A stretch of DNA of 64,000 bases, taken from Bacteroidota bacterium (GTDB lineage Bacteria; Bacteroidota; Bacteroidia; Bacteroidales; Paludibacteraceae). Below, one piece after another: positions 7,543 to 15,299 of this stretch. The notes under the pieces were generated by a model. That model ran no database searches, had not been told where the DNA came from, and worked only from the letters and a program-made list of their open reading frames with translations. The position numbers were made by a program, and so were the translations under genes. The DNA lies in contig JAEWAN010000006.1 in the NCBI GenBank assembly GCA_023391625.1, positions 310,001-374,000 on the forward strand. Direction: 5' to 3'. Numbering within the stretch: the first letter of the stretch is position 1; each line of letters starts with the position of its first letter.

Positions 7543-9054
7543 ATGATAAAAAAAGTATTAATTGCCAATAGAGGAGAAATTGCATTGCGCGTAATGCGTT
7601 CCTGCCGTGAGATGGGAATCCGCACCGTGGCAGTTTACTCTGAAGCCGACCGGGCTTCACGTCATGTTATGTATGCAGATGAAGCATGCCTAATAGGACC
7701 GGCAATAGCAAAAGAAAGCTATCTGAACATTGAAGTAGTCATCAATGCAGCCAAAAAACATCATGCCGACGCCATTCATCCGGGTTATGGCTTTCTATCT
7801 GAAAATGCAGAATTCGCCCGTCGTTGTAAAGAGGAAGGTATTATTTTTATCGGTCCGGCAGCCGAAGTAATGGAAGCCATGGGCGATAAAATTGCGGCAC
7901 GCAAACGGATGATTGCAGCCGGAGTGCCTGTTGTTCCCGGAACGGAACAACCCCTCCAAAGCGCAGAAGAAGCTGTACGCATCTGTAATGAAATAGGCTA
8001 CCCGGTAATGCTGAAAGCATCAATGGGTGGTGGAGGAAAAGGTATGCGCCTGATCCATAGTGAAGAAGAAGTAATAGAAGCTTATAATACCGCCCGCTCC
8101 GAATCAATGTCATCTTTCGGAGATGATACTGTTTATCTGGAAAAATTCGTAGAAGAACCTCATCACATTGAATTCCAGATATTAGGAGATAACCACGGCA
8201 ACGTTGTACATTTGTTTGACCGTGAATGTTCCGTTCAACGCCGCAACCAAAAAATAGTAGAAGAAAGCCCTTCTCCTTTCCTTACTCCTGAACTCCGTAA
8301 AGAGATGGGACAGAAAGCGGTTGATGCTGCAAAAGCGGTAAACTACTCCGGTGCCGGCACCATAGAATTTTTGGTAGACAAAAACCGTAATTTCTATTTT
8401 CTTGAAATGAATACCCGCTTACAAGTAGAACACCCCATAACAGAAGAAGTGGTAGGAGTGGACCTGGTAAAAGAACAGTTACGCATAGCTAACGATGAGG
8501 TATTACACCTAAAACAAGAAGATCTTTATCAACGCGGACACGCTATTGAGTGCCGTATCTGCGCAGAAGATACGGAAAATAATTTTATGCCTTCACCCGG
8601 TATCATTAAACAACTGATGGAACCAAACGGCATCGGGGTACGTATAGACAGTTATGTATATGAAGGATATGAAATTCCTATTTACTATGACCCGATGATC
8701 GGTAAACTGATTGTCTGGGCTACTACCCGTCAATATGCCATCGAACGCATGCGCCGGGTACTATACGAATACAAAATTACCGGGTTAAAAACCAACCTGA
8801 GCTATCTGAAACGTATCATGCACACTCCCGACTTCGTGAAAGGAGAATATAATACCCTATTCATAGAGAAAAACTCCCGTATGCTGCTACGCAGTAACGG
8901 CAGCAATGAAGAGCTGGAAAATATTGCCATGATTGCAGCCTACATTGACTATCTGATGAATCTGGAAGAAAATAAAAGTAATCTGTTGCCCGACGCACGT
9001 CCTATCAGCCGCTGGCGTGAATTTGGTTTGCAAAAGGGTGTACTGAGAATCTAA
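7543..9054 (+). CDS. Biotin carboxylase subunit of acetyl/propionyl-CoA carboxylase
   Basis: 503 residues, about 50 longer than E. coli AccC because of a C-terminal extension. It is the ATP-grasp enzyme that carboxylates biotin on the carrier protein with ATP and bicarbonate. Visible features are the N-terminal KVLIANRGEIALRVMR, the glycine-rich ATP loop in MLKASMGGGGKGMRL, the HHIEFQILGD segment and FLEMNTRLQVEHPITEE, which holds active-site residues. The extension (after ~450) resembles what is seen in split propionyl-CoA carboxylase or methylmalonyl-CoA decarboxylase systems of Bacteroidota. It is first of three genes, followed by the carrier (18-base gap) and the transferase, a complete enzyme. 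The acyl-CoA substrate cannot be decided from motifs; propionyl-CoA is the best guess. Confidence 0.92.
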   Translation: MIKKVLIANRGEIALRVMRSCREMGIRTVAVYSEADRASRHVMYADEACLIGPAIAKESYLNIEVVINAAKKHHADAIHPGYGFLSENAEFARRCKEEGIIFIGPAAEVMEAMGDKIAARKRMIAAGVPVVPGTEQPLQSAEEAVRICNEIGYPVMLKASMGGGGKGMRLIHSEEEVIEAYNTARSESMSSFGDDTVYLEKFVEEPHHIEFQILGDNHGNVVHLFDRECSVQRRNQKIVEESPSPFLTPELRKEMGQKAVDAAKAVNYSGAGTIEFLVDKNRNFYFLEMNTRLQVEHPITEEVVGVDLVKEQLRIANDEVLHLKQEDLYQRGHAIECRICAEDTENNFMPSPGIIKQLMEPNGIGVRIDSYVYEGYEIPIYYDPMIGKLIVWATTRQYAIERMRRVLYEYKITGLKTNLSYLKRIMHTPDFVKGEYNTLFIEKNSRMLLRSNGSNEELENIAMIAAYIDYLMNLEENKSNLLPDARPISRWREFGLQKGVLRI

Positions 9055-9072
9055 TTTTTTAAACTGACTAAA

Positions 9073-9588
9073 ATGGAAATACATATCGGAGACCGTGTGG
9101 CTGATGTTACACTGGTCAGCAAAGATGGTAATAAAGTACAATTCCTAATTGACGGCAAACCCTGCGACGTGGATATTGTAATGGCAGAAAACGGAAGTTG
9201 TTCCATCCTGCATGACGGGAACTCATTCAATGTGGAAATGATTCGCAATGAAGGCAGTAAAAGTTACGATGTAAGCATGTTTTACCGTTCATACCATGTG
9301 GATATTGTCGATACCCAAACTAAATACTTGCGCATGAAAAAGGGTAACGAAGAAAAACAGGACGATAAAATTATAGCGCCAATGCCGGGTAAGGTAGTGA
9401 AGATTCCGGTACAGAAAGGGGATCGCCTGGCTGCCGACGACATTGTAGTGGTACTTGAGGCTATGAAAATGCAAAGTAACTATAAAGTTACTTCAGACTG
9501 CATTGTGAAAGATATCCTGGTTAACGAAGGCGACTCCGTAAATGCCAACCAGGTATTAATTACATTAGATATCATAAAAGAAGATTGA
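9073..9588 (+). CDS. Biotin carboxyl carrier protein
   Basis: 171 residues. Residues ~1-85 form an N-terminal domain of short beta strands (HIGDRVADVTLVSKDGNKV), then a Lys/Glu/Asp-rich linker (~88-98), then a biotinyl domain (~99-171) beginning IIAPMPGKVVKIPV. The biotin-accepting Lys is residue 132 in the canonical EAMKM. The domain ends in VNANQVLITLD. It carries carboxybiotin between the carboxylase just upstream and the transferase 2 bases downstream. Its simple two-domain form is that of the small carrier subunit of split acyl-CoA carboxylases. Confidence 0.94.
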   Translation: MEIHIGDRVADVTLVSKDGNKVQFLIDGKPCDVDIVMAENGSCSILHDGNSFNVEMIRNEGSKSYDVSMFYRSYHVDIVDTQTKYLRMKKGNEEKQDDKIIAPMPGKVVKIPVQKGDRLAADDIVVVLEAMKMQSNYKVTSDCIVKDILVNEGDSVNANQVLITLDIIKED

Positions 9589-9590
9589 TT

Positions 9591-11123
9591 ATGGAAAGAG
9601 AAAAAATATACGAACAATTTGAGGAACTTGATAAACGCGCCTCACTGGGTGGCGGCGTGGATAAAATAGAAAAACAACATGCTTCCGGCCGCATGACTGC
9701 CCGTGAACGCATTGACATGCTGCTGGATAAAGGTACGTTCAATGAACTGGACAAGCTGGTAACTCACCGTTGCACTAACTTTGGCATGGAAAAGAAACAA
9801 ATTGCCGGAGATGGAATGGTGACTGGTTACGGAAAAATAGACGGACGTCTGGTTTTTGTTTATGCCTATGATTTTACAGCTCATGGCGGCTCTTTAAGCG
9901 AAACAAATGCTGCCAAAATAGTAAAGGTACAGCAACTTGCCCTGAAAAACGGAGCTCCGGTCATCGCACTGAATGATTCAGGAGGCGCACGCATTCAGGA
10001 AGGCGTAAGCAGCCTTGCCGGTTATGCATCTATCTTCTACCAGAATACGATATCTTCTGGGGTTATCCCTCAAATATCAGCAATTTTAGGTCCTTGTGCC
10101 GGAGGTGCTTGTTATTCTCCTGCTCTAACAGACTTTATCTTTATGGTAAAGGAACAAAGCCACATGTTCATTACCGGACCTGATGTGGTAAAAACTGTTA
10201 CGAACGAAGAAGTAGGTAAAGAAGAACTGGGTGGTGCACATACTCATAGCAGCAAAAGTGGAGTTACCCACTTTATGTGCAATAACGAGGAAGAAACATT
10301 AATGAGCATTCGCGAATTACTAAGCTTCCTGCCTTCCAACAATATGGAAGATGCCCCGGTTAGCGTATGTAATGATGATATGCATCGTAAAGTGGAAGAT
10401 CTTCAAACAGTAATTCCTGAAGATCCTAATATGCCTTATGACATCAAAGACATTATTGAACCTGTACTGGATAATCAATACTTCTTTGAAGTTATGCCGC
10501 ATTTTGCAAAAAATGTGGTGATCGGATTCGGACGCCTGAACGGACGTTCCGTTGGTATTGTAGCCAACCAACCCGCTTATTTGGCAGGAGTTTTGGACAT
10601 CGATGCTTCTGATAAAGCCGCTCGTTTTATCCGTTTCTGCGATTGCTTCAACATCCCATTGATCACATTTGAAGATGTACCGGGTTTCCTTCCCGGAACA
10701 GTACAGGAACACAACGGAATTATCCGTCACGGAGCAAAAATAGTTTATGCTTATGCTGAAGCCACAGTTCCTAAAGTAACGTTAATCACCCGTAAAGCTT
10801 ATGGAGGTGCATATATTGTCATGTCCAGTAAGCCTACAGGAGCAGATGTAAACCTGGCTTATCCACAGGCAGAAATTGCAGTTATGGGAGCAGAAGGGGC
10901 AGTGAACATTCTGTACAGAAACTCCACTCCCGATGAAAAAGCGGAAATCATCAAAGAGTATGAAAATAAATTCTCTAACCCATACCGTGCAGCAGAACGC
11001 GGTCTGATTGATGAAGTAATTATGCCTCGTGATACACGGTATAAATTAATACAGGCATTGGATATGTGTCATAACAAAAACCAAAGCAATCCTCCTAAAA
11101 AACACGGTAATATGCCTTTATAA
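9591..11123 (+). CDS. Carboxyltransferase (beta) subunit of propionyl/methylmalonyl-CoA carboxylase
   Basis: 510 residues from the ATG at 9591, which follows the carrier stop codon by 2 bases; a TTG six bases earlier overlaps the stop and is a poorer choice. The protein is a crotonase-fold carboxyltransferase of the PccB/MmdA type. The N-half holds RMTARERIDMLLD, LNDSGGARIQEG (oxyanion-hole glycines) and GPCAGGACYSPA; the C-half holds TFEDVPGFLPG and KAYGGAYIVMSS, typical of the acyl-CoA/biotin site. With the two upstream genes it makes the full complex. Bacteroidota use this chemistry to interconvert propionyl-CoA and methylmalonyl-CoA on the propionate pathway, which also needs a B12-dependent mutase. 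A terminator follows. Confidence 0.93.
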   Translation: MEREKIYEQFEELDKRASLGGGVDKIEKQHASGRMTARERIDMLLDKGTFNELDKLVTHRCTNFGMEKKQIAGDGMVTGYGKIDGRLVFVYAYDFTAHGGSLSETNAAKIVKVQQLALKNGAPVIALNDSGGARIQEGVSSLAGYASIFYQNTISSGVIPQISAILGPCAGGACYSPALTDFIFMVKEQSHMFITGPDVVKTVTNEEVGKEELGGAHTHSSKSGVTHFMCNNEEETLMSIRELLSFLPSNNMEDAPVSVCNDDMHRKVEDLQTVIPEDPNMPYDIKDIIEPVLDNQYFFEVMPHFAKNVVIGFGRLNGRSVGIVANQPAYLAGVLDIDASDKAARFIRFCDCFNIPLITFEDVPGFLPGTVQEHNGIIRHGAKIVYAYAEATVPKVTLITRKAYGGAYIVMSSKPTGADVNLAYPQAEIAVMGAEGAVNILYRNSTPDEKAEIIKEYENKFSNPYRAAERGLIDEVIMPRDTRYKLIQALDMCHNKNQSNPPKKHGNMPL

Positions 11124-11136
11124 ACAAATACCTACC

Positions 11137-11182
11137 AGAAAAGATATCCTCGGAAAATGATTTTTCCGAGGATATCTTTTTA
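11137..11182 (+). terminator. Terminator of the carboxylase operon
   Basis: Stem AAAGATATCCTCGGAAAA pairs with TTTTCCGAGGATATCTTT across a TGA loop, followed by TTTTATT. Confidence 0.92.
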
Positions 11183-11201
11183 TTAAAACAACTCTTCTTA
11201 A

Positions 11202-11238
11202 AAACATAAGCAGGATTTTTAATTTAAAAATCCTGCTT
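11202..11238 (-). terminator. Terminator of tmRNA
   Basis: Stem AAGCAGGATTTTT / AAAAATCCTGCTT directly follows the tmRNA 3' end on the minus strand and leads into TTATGTTTTT. Confidence 0.85.
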
Positions 11239-11246
11239 GTTATAAG

Positions 11247-11644
11247 TGGAGCTGGAGGGAGTCGAACCCTCGTCCAAACAAGGAAAAAATAAGCTTTCTA
11301 CATGTTTATCTTCGCCTGGGTTTTCGTGTACAGACAAGACCGAAGCCACCAACCTGTACCTTATCCTCTTTAGTTTTCATCTCCCTTACAAGGCTAAAGG
11401 AGACTATCCCCGATTTAGCTGCACTTCCGATTCAAGACGCCTCGAGGAGAGGGCTCTTGGGAAATGTCTCGTTCCAGCACCTTGTGCCGGAATTAAGCTC
11501 GATCTACTATGATTCGATTAAGCAGCAAGAGCGTAATTTTCTTCGCCAGTTAAAATTAGTGAGATTCGGGATTAACGAGCCGTTATCACAGCGCTCGACA
11601 TGCTTACTTACCCTCTCTACCTGCTGTCGAAACCAAACAGCCCC
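11247..11644 (-). ncRNA. ssrA: tmRNA (10Sa RNA)
   Basis: A 398-nt tmRNA on the minus strand. The 5' end reads GGGGCTGTTTGGTTTCGAC; the 3' end carries the T-arm GAGGGTTCGACTCCCTC and a genome-encoded CCA at 11249-11247. The tag reading frame at 11547-11518 (minus) encodes GEENYALAA followed by TAA, preceded in the translated peptide by the alanine that tmRNA itself carries. The ALAA end is the usual proteolysis signal. tmRNA and SmpB rescue ribosomes stalled on broken mRNAs. A terminator follows at 11202-11238. A degenerate partial copy lies at 12641-12710. The smpB gene is not in this window. Confidence 0.97.
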
Positions 11645-11702
11645 TAAAGGGTCATATCTATATTCTGAAAAGAAATAACACTACATTACTCCTTTCATTA
11701 TA

Positions 11703-11710
11703 CAAAGATA
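11703..11710 (-). promoter_or_regulatory. Candidate -7 box for tmRNA
   Basis: On the minus strand TATCTTTG lies 58 bases before the mature 5' end. This would give a precursor trimmed by RNase P, as is normal for tmRNA. Confidence 0.5.
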
Positions 11711-11875
11711 AGAATTTTTCTTTATATCAGGAAATACTCCCAAGTACAGAGAATCAATAAGCGGAAGCCATAATTTTATAATAAAAGTTGAAACAAAACG
11801 AAAAATCTATTTGAAACAACATTAGCTAAAAGATTTTTGCTATACTTGCCTTACCTTATCTAAAACTGACATATC

Positions 11876-12532
11876 ATGAAAAAACAACTATTACCTTTTT
11901 TATTACTAACTTTTATTTTTATTAGTTGTAACGAAGAACCTCCCATTGACGAGGACATAAAAAAAGCGGAAGAAACCATCTTTAATAGATATAGCTCTTA
12001 CGAACAAAAAACTATTAAAGTTGAAGCAACCAGACAACTGATACCTCTCGAAGAAGACGGCATTTACCCATACCTCCAAGCAAGAGTTAAACTAATAGAA
12101 GCAACCATAGAAGAATTTGAAAAATTATCAAACAATCCAAGTGAAGATGGAACATTCAGATATGGTGAGGAAGGATTTTATTCAAAAACCCAAATGGAAC
12201 TTTGTAACGATGAATCCAAAGGTAAATATATAGAATTATACAGTAGCGAACATTTTGGTTATCGTTACTTTAAAAGCAAAGAAGAGGTACTGCAGGCCAT
12301 TGAGGAAGAAAAAAATGACCTTAGTATATTAAATAACTATCTCAATAACATTCTTCCTGTAAAATTTACAGAAAAAACATTCGTTGTTAAAACAAAAGGA
12401 GGAGTTTGTATGAGCTTTTCCTGTGACCATAAGTATATATTAAATGATAATTATGACTACATATATGAATTTATATATAATAGCGGCCGAGCATCACATA
12501 GTGGCTCAACTGTATATAAACTTTATTATTAA
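11876..12532 (+). CDS. Small lipoprotein of unknown function
   Basis: 218 residues. The N-terminus MKKQLLPFLLLTFIFISC is an SPII signal with the lipid Cys at about residue 18. The mature part is charged and helical (DEDIKKAEETI, EATIEEFEKLSN, EEVLQAIEEEKNDLSIL), then ends in a short beta-rich tail with Cys (GVCMSFSC) and many Tyr (YILNDNYDYIYEF ... YKLYY). I do not recognise a family. It is monocistronic, bounded by tmRNA upstream (divergent) and a terminator downstream. The base composition is very AT-rich compared with its neighbours. The last ~100 bases have a decayed copy at 12711-12803, so this locus has been duplicated in the past. Confidence 0.75.
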   Translation: MKKQLLPFLLLTFIFISCNEEPPIDEDIKKAEETIFNRYSSYEQKTIKVEATRQLIPLEEDGIYPYLQARVKLIEATIEEFEKLSNNPSEDGTFRYGEEGFYSKTQMELCNDESKGKYIELYSSEHFGYRYFKSKEEVLQAIEEEKNDLSILNNYLNNILPVKFTEKTFVVKTKGGVCMSFSCDHKYILNDNYDYIYEFIYNSGRASHSGSTVYKLYY

Positions 12533-12566
12533 ACACCTCAATATCTAATTATTAAACAAAACAACG

Positions 12567-12608
12567 AAAACAAACATAGAGTCTATTGAAGACTCTATGT
12601 TTGTTTTT
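12567..12608 (+). terminator. Terminator after the small lipoprotein
   Basis: AAACAAACATAGAGTCT pairs with AGACTCTATGTTTGTTT across a short ATTGA loop, then TTTTAT. Confidence 0.88.
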
Positions 12609-12640
12609 ATAATCCTACTTGCTAAAATCAAAAGAAGCAG

Positions 12641-12710
12641 CCCTCATCCAAACAAGGAAAAAATAAACACATGTTTATCTTCATTTGGGTTTTCGTATAC
12701 AGACAAGACC
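12641..12710 (-). pseudogene. Degenerate fragment of a second tmRNA copy
   Basis: These 70 bases align with the tmRNA stretch 11267-11341 in the same orientation: shared blocks include TCCAAACAAGGAAAAAATAA, CATGTTTATCTTC, GGGTTTTCGT and TACAGACAAGACC, with a 4-5 base deletion and a handful of substitutions. The copy lacks the tmRNA 5' half, the tag frame and the CCA end, so it cannot be functional. Confidence 0.85.
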
Positions 12711-12803
12711 TACATATTAAATGATAATTATGAGTATGTATATGAATTTTTATCTCTCTACTATAAACGAGGAACAGAAGATTATCATTATTTTTATTAT
12801 TAA
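12711..12803 (+). pseudogene. Remnant of a duplicated lipoprotein 3' end
   Basis: Bases 12711-12749 match 12434-12472 of the lipoprotein gene at 35 of 39 positions, and the reading frame keeps YILNDNYEYVYEF against YILNDNYDYIYEF. Both frames then end in a Tyr-rich tail and TAA. The remnant is fused directly to the tmRNA fragment, so a small hybrid ORF (12597-12803) results. No start signal or lipobox remains. Confidence 0.8.
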
Positions 12804-12841
12804 TATAATTCTCTTCTCTCAGAATTCAATCAAGTAGTTCT

Positions 12842-12887
12842 AAAATGATACAGCCCTCAATTAAATATTGAGGGCTGTATCATTTTA
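12842..12887. terminator. Hairpin between the lipoprotein remnant and rny
   Basis: AAAATGATACAGCCCTCAAT and its near-perfect complement form a long stem with an AT loop. It stands just downstream of rny on the minus strand, so it probably terminates rny, and could work in both directions. Confidence 0.75.
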
Positions 12888-12903
12888 GAGATTTATTATT
12901 TTT

Positions 12904-14427
12904 TTACTTTGCGTAACTTACTGCACGGGTTTCACGGATCACCGTTATCTTAACCTGTCCCGGATAAGTCATTTCATCCTGTATCTTTTTAGCAATATCA
13001 AAGGACAATAATTCTGTTTCTTTATCGTCTATCTTATCCGCGCCTACAATAACACGCAGCTCACGTCCTGCCTGGATAGCATACGTTTTCAATACGCCCG
13101 GATAGGACAAAGCCAGATTTTCCAAATCGTTCAAACGCTTGATATACGCTTCCACAATCTCACGGCGTGCACCAGGACGTGCACCGGATATTGCATCACA
13201 TACCTGTACAATCGGGGCTATCATTGTTTCCATTTCCACCTCATCATGGTGGGCTCCGATAGCATTACAGATATCCGGTTTTTCTTTGTATTTCTCAGCA
13301 AGACGCATACCTAAAATTGCGTGTGGCAATTCCGGCTCATCATCAGGCACCTTCCCTATATCGTGAAGCAAACCGGCACGTTTAGCCTTTTTCGCGTTCA
13401 ATCCTAATTCAGACGCCATTGTAGCACAAAGGTTAGCTGTTTCACGGGCATGCTGTAACAAATTCTGTCCGTATGAAGAACGGTATTTCATCTTTCCTAC
13501 CAAACGGATTAGCTCCGGATGTAAACCATGTATACCAAGGTCTATCGTTGTACGTTTTCCAACTTCTATAATTTCTTCTTCTACCTGTTTGCGGACTTTA
13601 TTTACAACTTCCTCAATACGTGCCGGGTGAATACGTCCGTCTGTTACCAACTGATGTAATGACAAGCGGGCAATTTCACGGCGCACCGGATCAAATGCTG
13701 AAAGTACAATAGCTTCCGGAGTATCGTCTACAATTATTTCAACACCAGTCGCAGCTTCCAATGCACGGATATTACGCCCCTCACGACCAATGATACGTCC
13801 TTTAATTTCATCTGATTCTATATGGAACACAGTCACAGAATTTTCAATTGCCGTTTCAGTAGCAACACGCTGGATGCTCTGCACCACAATTTTTTTAGCT
13901 TCTTTATTAGCAGTCATCTTAGCCTCTTCCATAATGTCATTAATATAGGACATTGCATTTGTTTTCGCTTCTTCTTTAAGGCTTTCGATTAACTGTTCCT
14001 TGGCCTGTTCCGCAGATAATCCGGAAACCGTTTCCAACTGTTCCTGAGCCAAACGTTGTGCATGTTCCAGTTCCTTCTTCTTGTTCTCTACAATACCCAA
14101 CTGCTGTTCCAGATTTTCCCGGATAGAATCATTTTCATTTATTTTACGCTGCAAATCACTTTGTTTCTGGTTGATCTGCATTTCACGTTGCTGGAGTTTC
14201 ACTTCCGCACTTTGTATCTTAGCATTTCTCTGCTGAACCTGCTGTTCATGCTCGGCCTTCAAAGCTATGAAACGCTCCTTTGCCTCAATCATTTTTTTCT
14301 GTTTCAGAAGCTCAACCTCGGCTTTTGCTTCTTTCATTGCTTTTTTCTGATTGAGTTTAAATATAATAAAACACCCCCCCGCTCCCAGCAGAAAGGCAAT
14401 AATACCAATAATTATCGTCAAAGTCAT
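12904..14427 (-). CDS. rny: Ribonuclease Y
   Basis: 507 residues, the usual length. One N-terminal membrane helix (residues ~1-25, MTLTIIIGIIAFLLGAGG) is followed by a long Gln/Glu/Lys coiled coil (~30-190), a KH domain (KGRIIGREGRNIRALEAATG), and an HD domain with the metal-binding His-Asp pair in LLHDIGKVPDDE and a later AIGAHHDEVE. RNase Y is a membrane-anchored endoribonuclease that initiates mRNA decay, here in a window that also carries pnp. The gene follows zapA on the same strand, but a terminator lies between them. Confidence 0.96.
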   Translation of the reverse strand: MTLTIIIGIIAFLLGAGGCFIIFKLNQKKAMKEAKAEVELLKQKKMIEAKERFIALKAEHEQQVQQRNAKIQSAEVKLQQREMQINQKQSDLQRKINENDSIRENLEQQLGIVENKKKELEHAQRLAQEQLETVSGLSAEQAKEQLIESLKEEAKTNAMSYINDIMEEAKMTANKEAKKIVVQSIQRVATETAIENSVTVFHIESDEIKGRIIGREGRNIRALEAATGVEIIVDDTPEAIVLSAFDPVRREIARLSLHQLVTDGRIHPARIEEVVNKVRKQVEEEIIEVGKRTTIDLGIHGLHPELIRLVGKMKYRSSYGQNLLQHARETANLCATMASELGLNAKKAKRAGLLHDIGKVPDDEPELPHAILGMRLAEKYKEKPDICNAIGAHHDEVEMETMIAPIVQVCDAISGARPGARREIVEAYIKRLNDLENLALSYPGVLKTYAIQAGRELRVIVGADKIDDKETELLSFDIAKKIQDEMTYPGQVKITVIRETRAVSYAK

Positions 14428-14509
14428 AATACTTTTTTTGTGGTTAATATATAGTTAGTTATTCGATTTTTCACTTTACACTCCGTTCTTTCACCCTATA
14501 ACAGGACAT

Positions 14510-14556
14510 AAAAAAACGCACTCACATTGCAGGAAAATCCTGACAATGAAAATGCG
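14510..14556 (-). terminator. Hairpin terminator after zapA
   Basis: On the minus strand the arms CGCATTTTCATTG...CAGGA and TCCTG...CAATGTGAGTGCG pair, followed by TTTTTTT. It separates zapA from rny. Confidence 0.8.
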
Positions 14557-14580
14557 GGAAACGAATGAAAATGATATTTT

Positions 14581-14877
14581 TTATTTTTCGCCAGACAATA
14601 TGCGCTCTAATTCTTTATCCAATTGCTGTATTTTTTCAACAACCGGAGTTGTATCCTGAACAAAATCCCTTTTACTCAATGCCACTGCCAACTGGTAAGC
14701 CACAATAGACAGGATTTCCTCTGACGAACGTTGATTATATTTTTGCTGATACTCCAACAATAATTTGTTTACCTTCTTTTCTGCATTCCGATACAGTTCC
14801 TCGTCTTTACGAAGGATATTTAAAGGCAGGCGGAAACCACCAATCTTTACGTTTATAATAAAATTATCATCTTTCAT
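14581..14877 (-). CDS. zapA: Cell division protein ZapA
   Basis: 98 residues from the ATG at 14877 (MKDDNFIINVKIGG); an upstream ATG at 14892 in the same frame overlaps the previous gene and is less likely. The N-terminal beta-sheet segment FIINVKIGGFRLPLNI is followed by the YRNAEKKVNKLLLEYQQKY helix and a C-terminal coiled coil (VVEKIQQLDKELERIL), the ZapA layout. ZapA binds FtsZ and bundles Z-ring filaments. It directly follows a small coiled-coil gene that would encode its partner. Confidence 0.88.
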   Translation of the reverse strand: MKDDNFIINVKIGGFRLPLNILRKDEELYRNAEKKVNKLLLEYQQKYNQRSSEEILSIVAYQLAVALSKRDFVQDTTPVVEKIQQLDKELERILSGEK

Positions 14878-14884
14878 AGAAGCT

Positions 14885-15178
14885 CTATTCATCTAAAAGA
14901 GCTAAACACTTGTCAATTTCCCGCACCAGCCTGTTAATGTATTGTTTCGTTATTTTCCGTTCCTTTAAAGGCACAGTCAGATTTCTTGCAATACGTAACT
15001 GGTCGTAGTTTTTCTGAATTTCCAGAATATCCTTGTGCGCATGCATAAGCTCGCTTTGCTTACGCTCCAGTTCCTGCTTCAACAAGGTATTTTGTGACTT
15101 TAATGACTCATATTCCGCAATAAGACTCTGCAATTTAGTCTCAAAAGCCTGAATTAATTCGTCATATTGATTCGTCAT
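14885..15178 (-). CDS. Coiled-coil protein, ZapB-like partner of ZapA
   Basis: 97 residues, nearly all predicted coiled coil: FETKLQSLIAEYESLKSQN, then LLKQELERKQSELMHAHKDI, then the end RNLTVPLKERKITKQYINRLV. No enzymatic motif is present. Its position just upstream of zapA and its make-up suggest a ZapB-type division protein, which in E. coli binds ZapA. Sequence alone does not establish homology. Confidence 0.7.
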   Translation of the reverse strand: MTNQYDELIQAFETKLQSLIAEYESLKSQNTLLKQELERKQSELMHAHKDILEIQKNYDQLRIARNLTVPLKERKITKQYINRLVREIDKCLALLDE

Positions 15179-15197
15179 TTTTTACATAAAAACTATA

Positions 15198-15205
15198 CAA
15201 AAATA
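15198..15205 (-). promoter_or_regulatory. Candidate -7 box for the zapB-like/zapA unit
   Basis: On the minus strand TATTTTTG fits TAnnTTTG and lies 20 bases before the start codon. Confidence 0.5.
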
Positions 15206-15299
15206 CATTTTTGTATTCAGAAAATAAAATATATTGTGCTTTTTTACCAATTTACCTATATAAATATCACCTTTCTCTCAATAAAATCAACCAAAAAAA

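Noticed and set aside
11246..11512. 88-codon + strand ORF over tmRNA
   Set aside because: It lies entirely antisense to tmRNA; the apparent protein is a translation of the RNA gene.
12597..12803. 68-codon ORF as a genuine small gene
   Set aside because: It is a hybrid of antisense tmRNA remnant and lipoprotein tail remnant, with no start signal or signal peptide.
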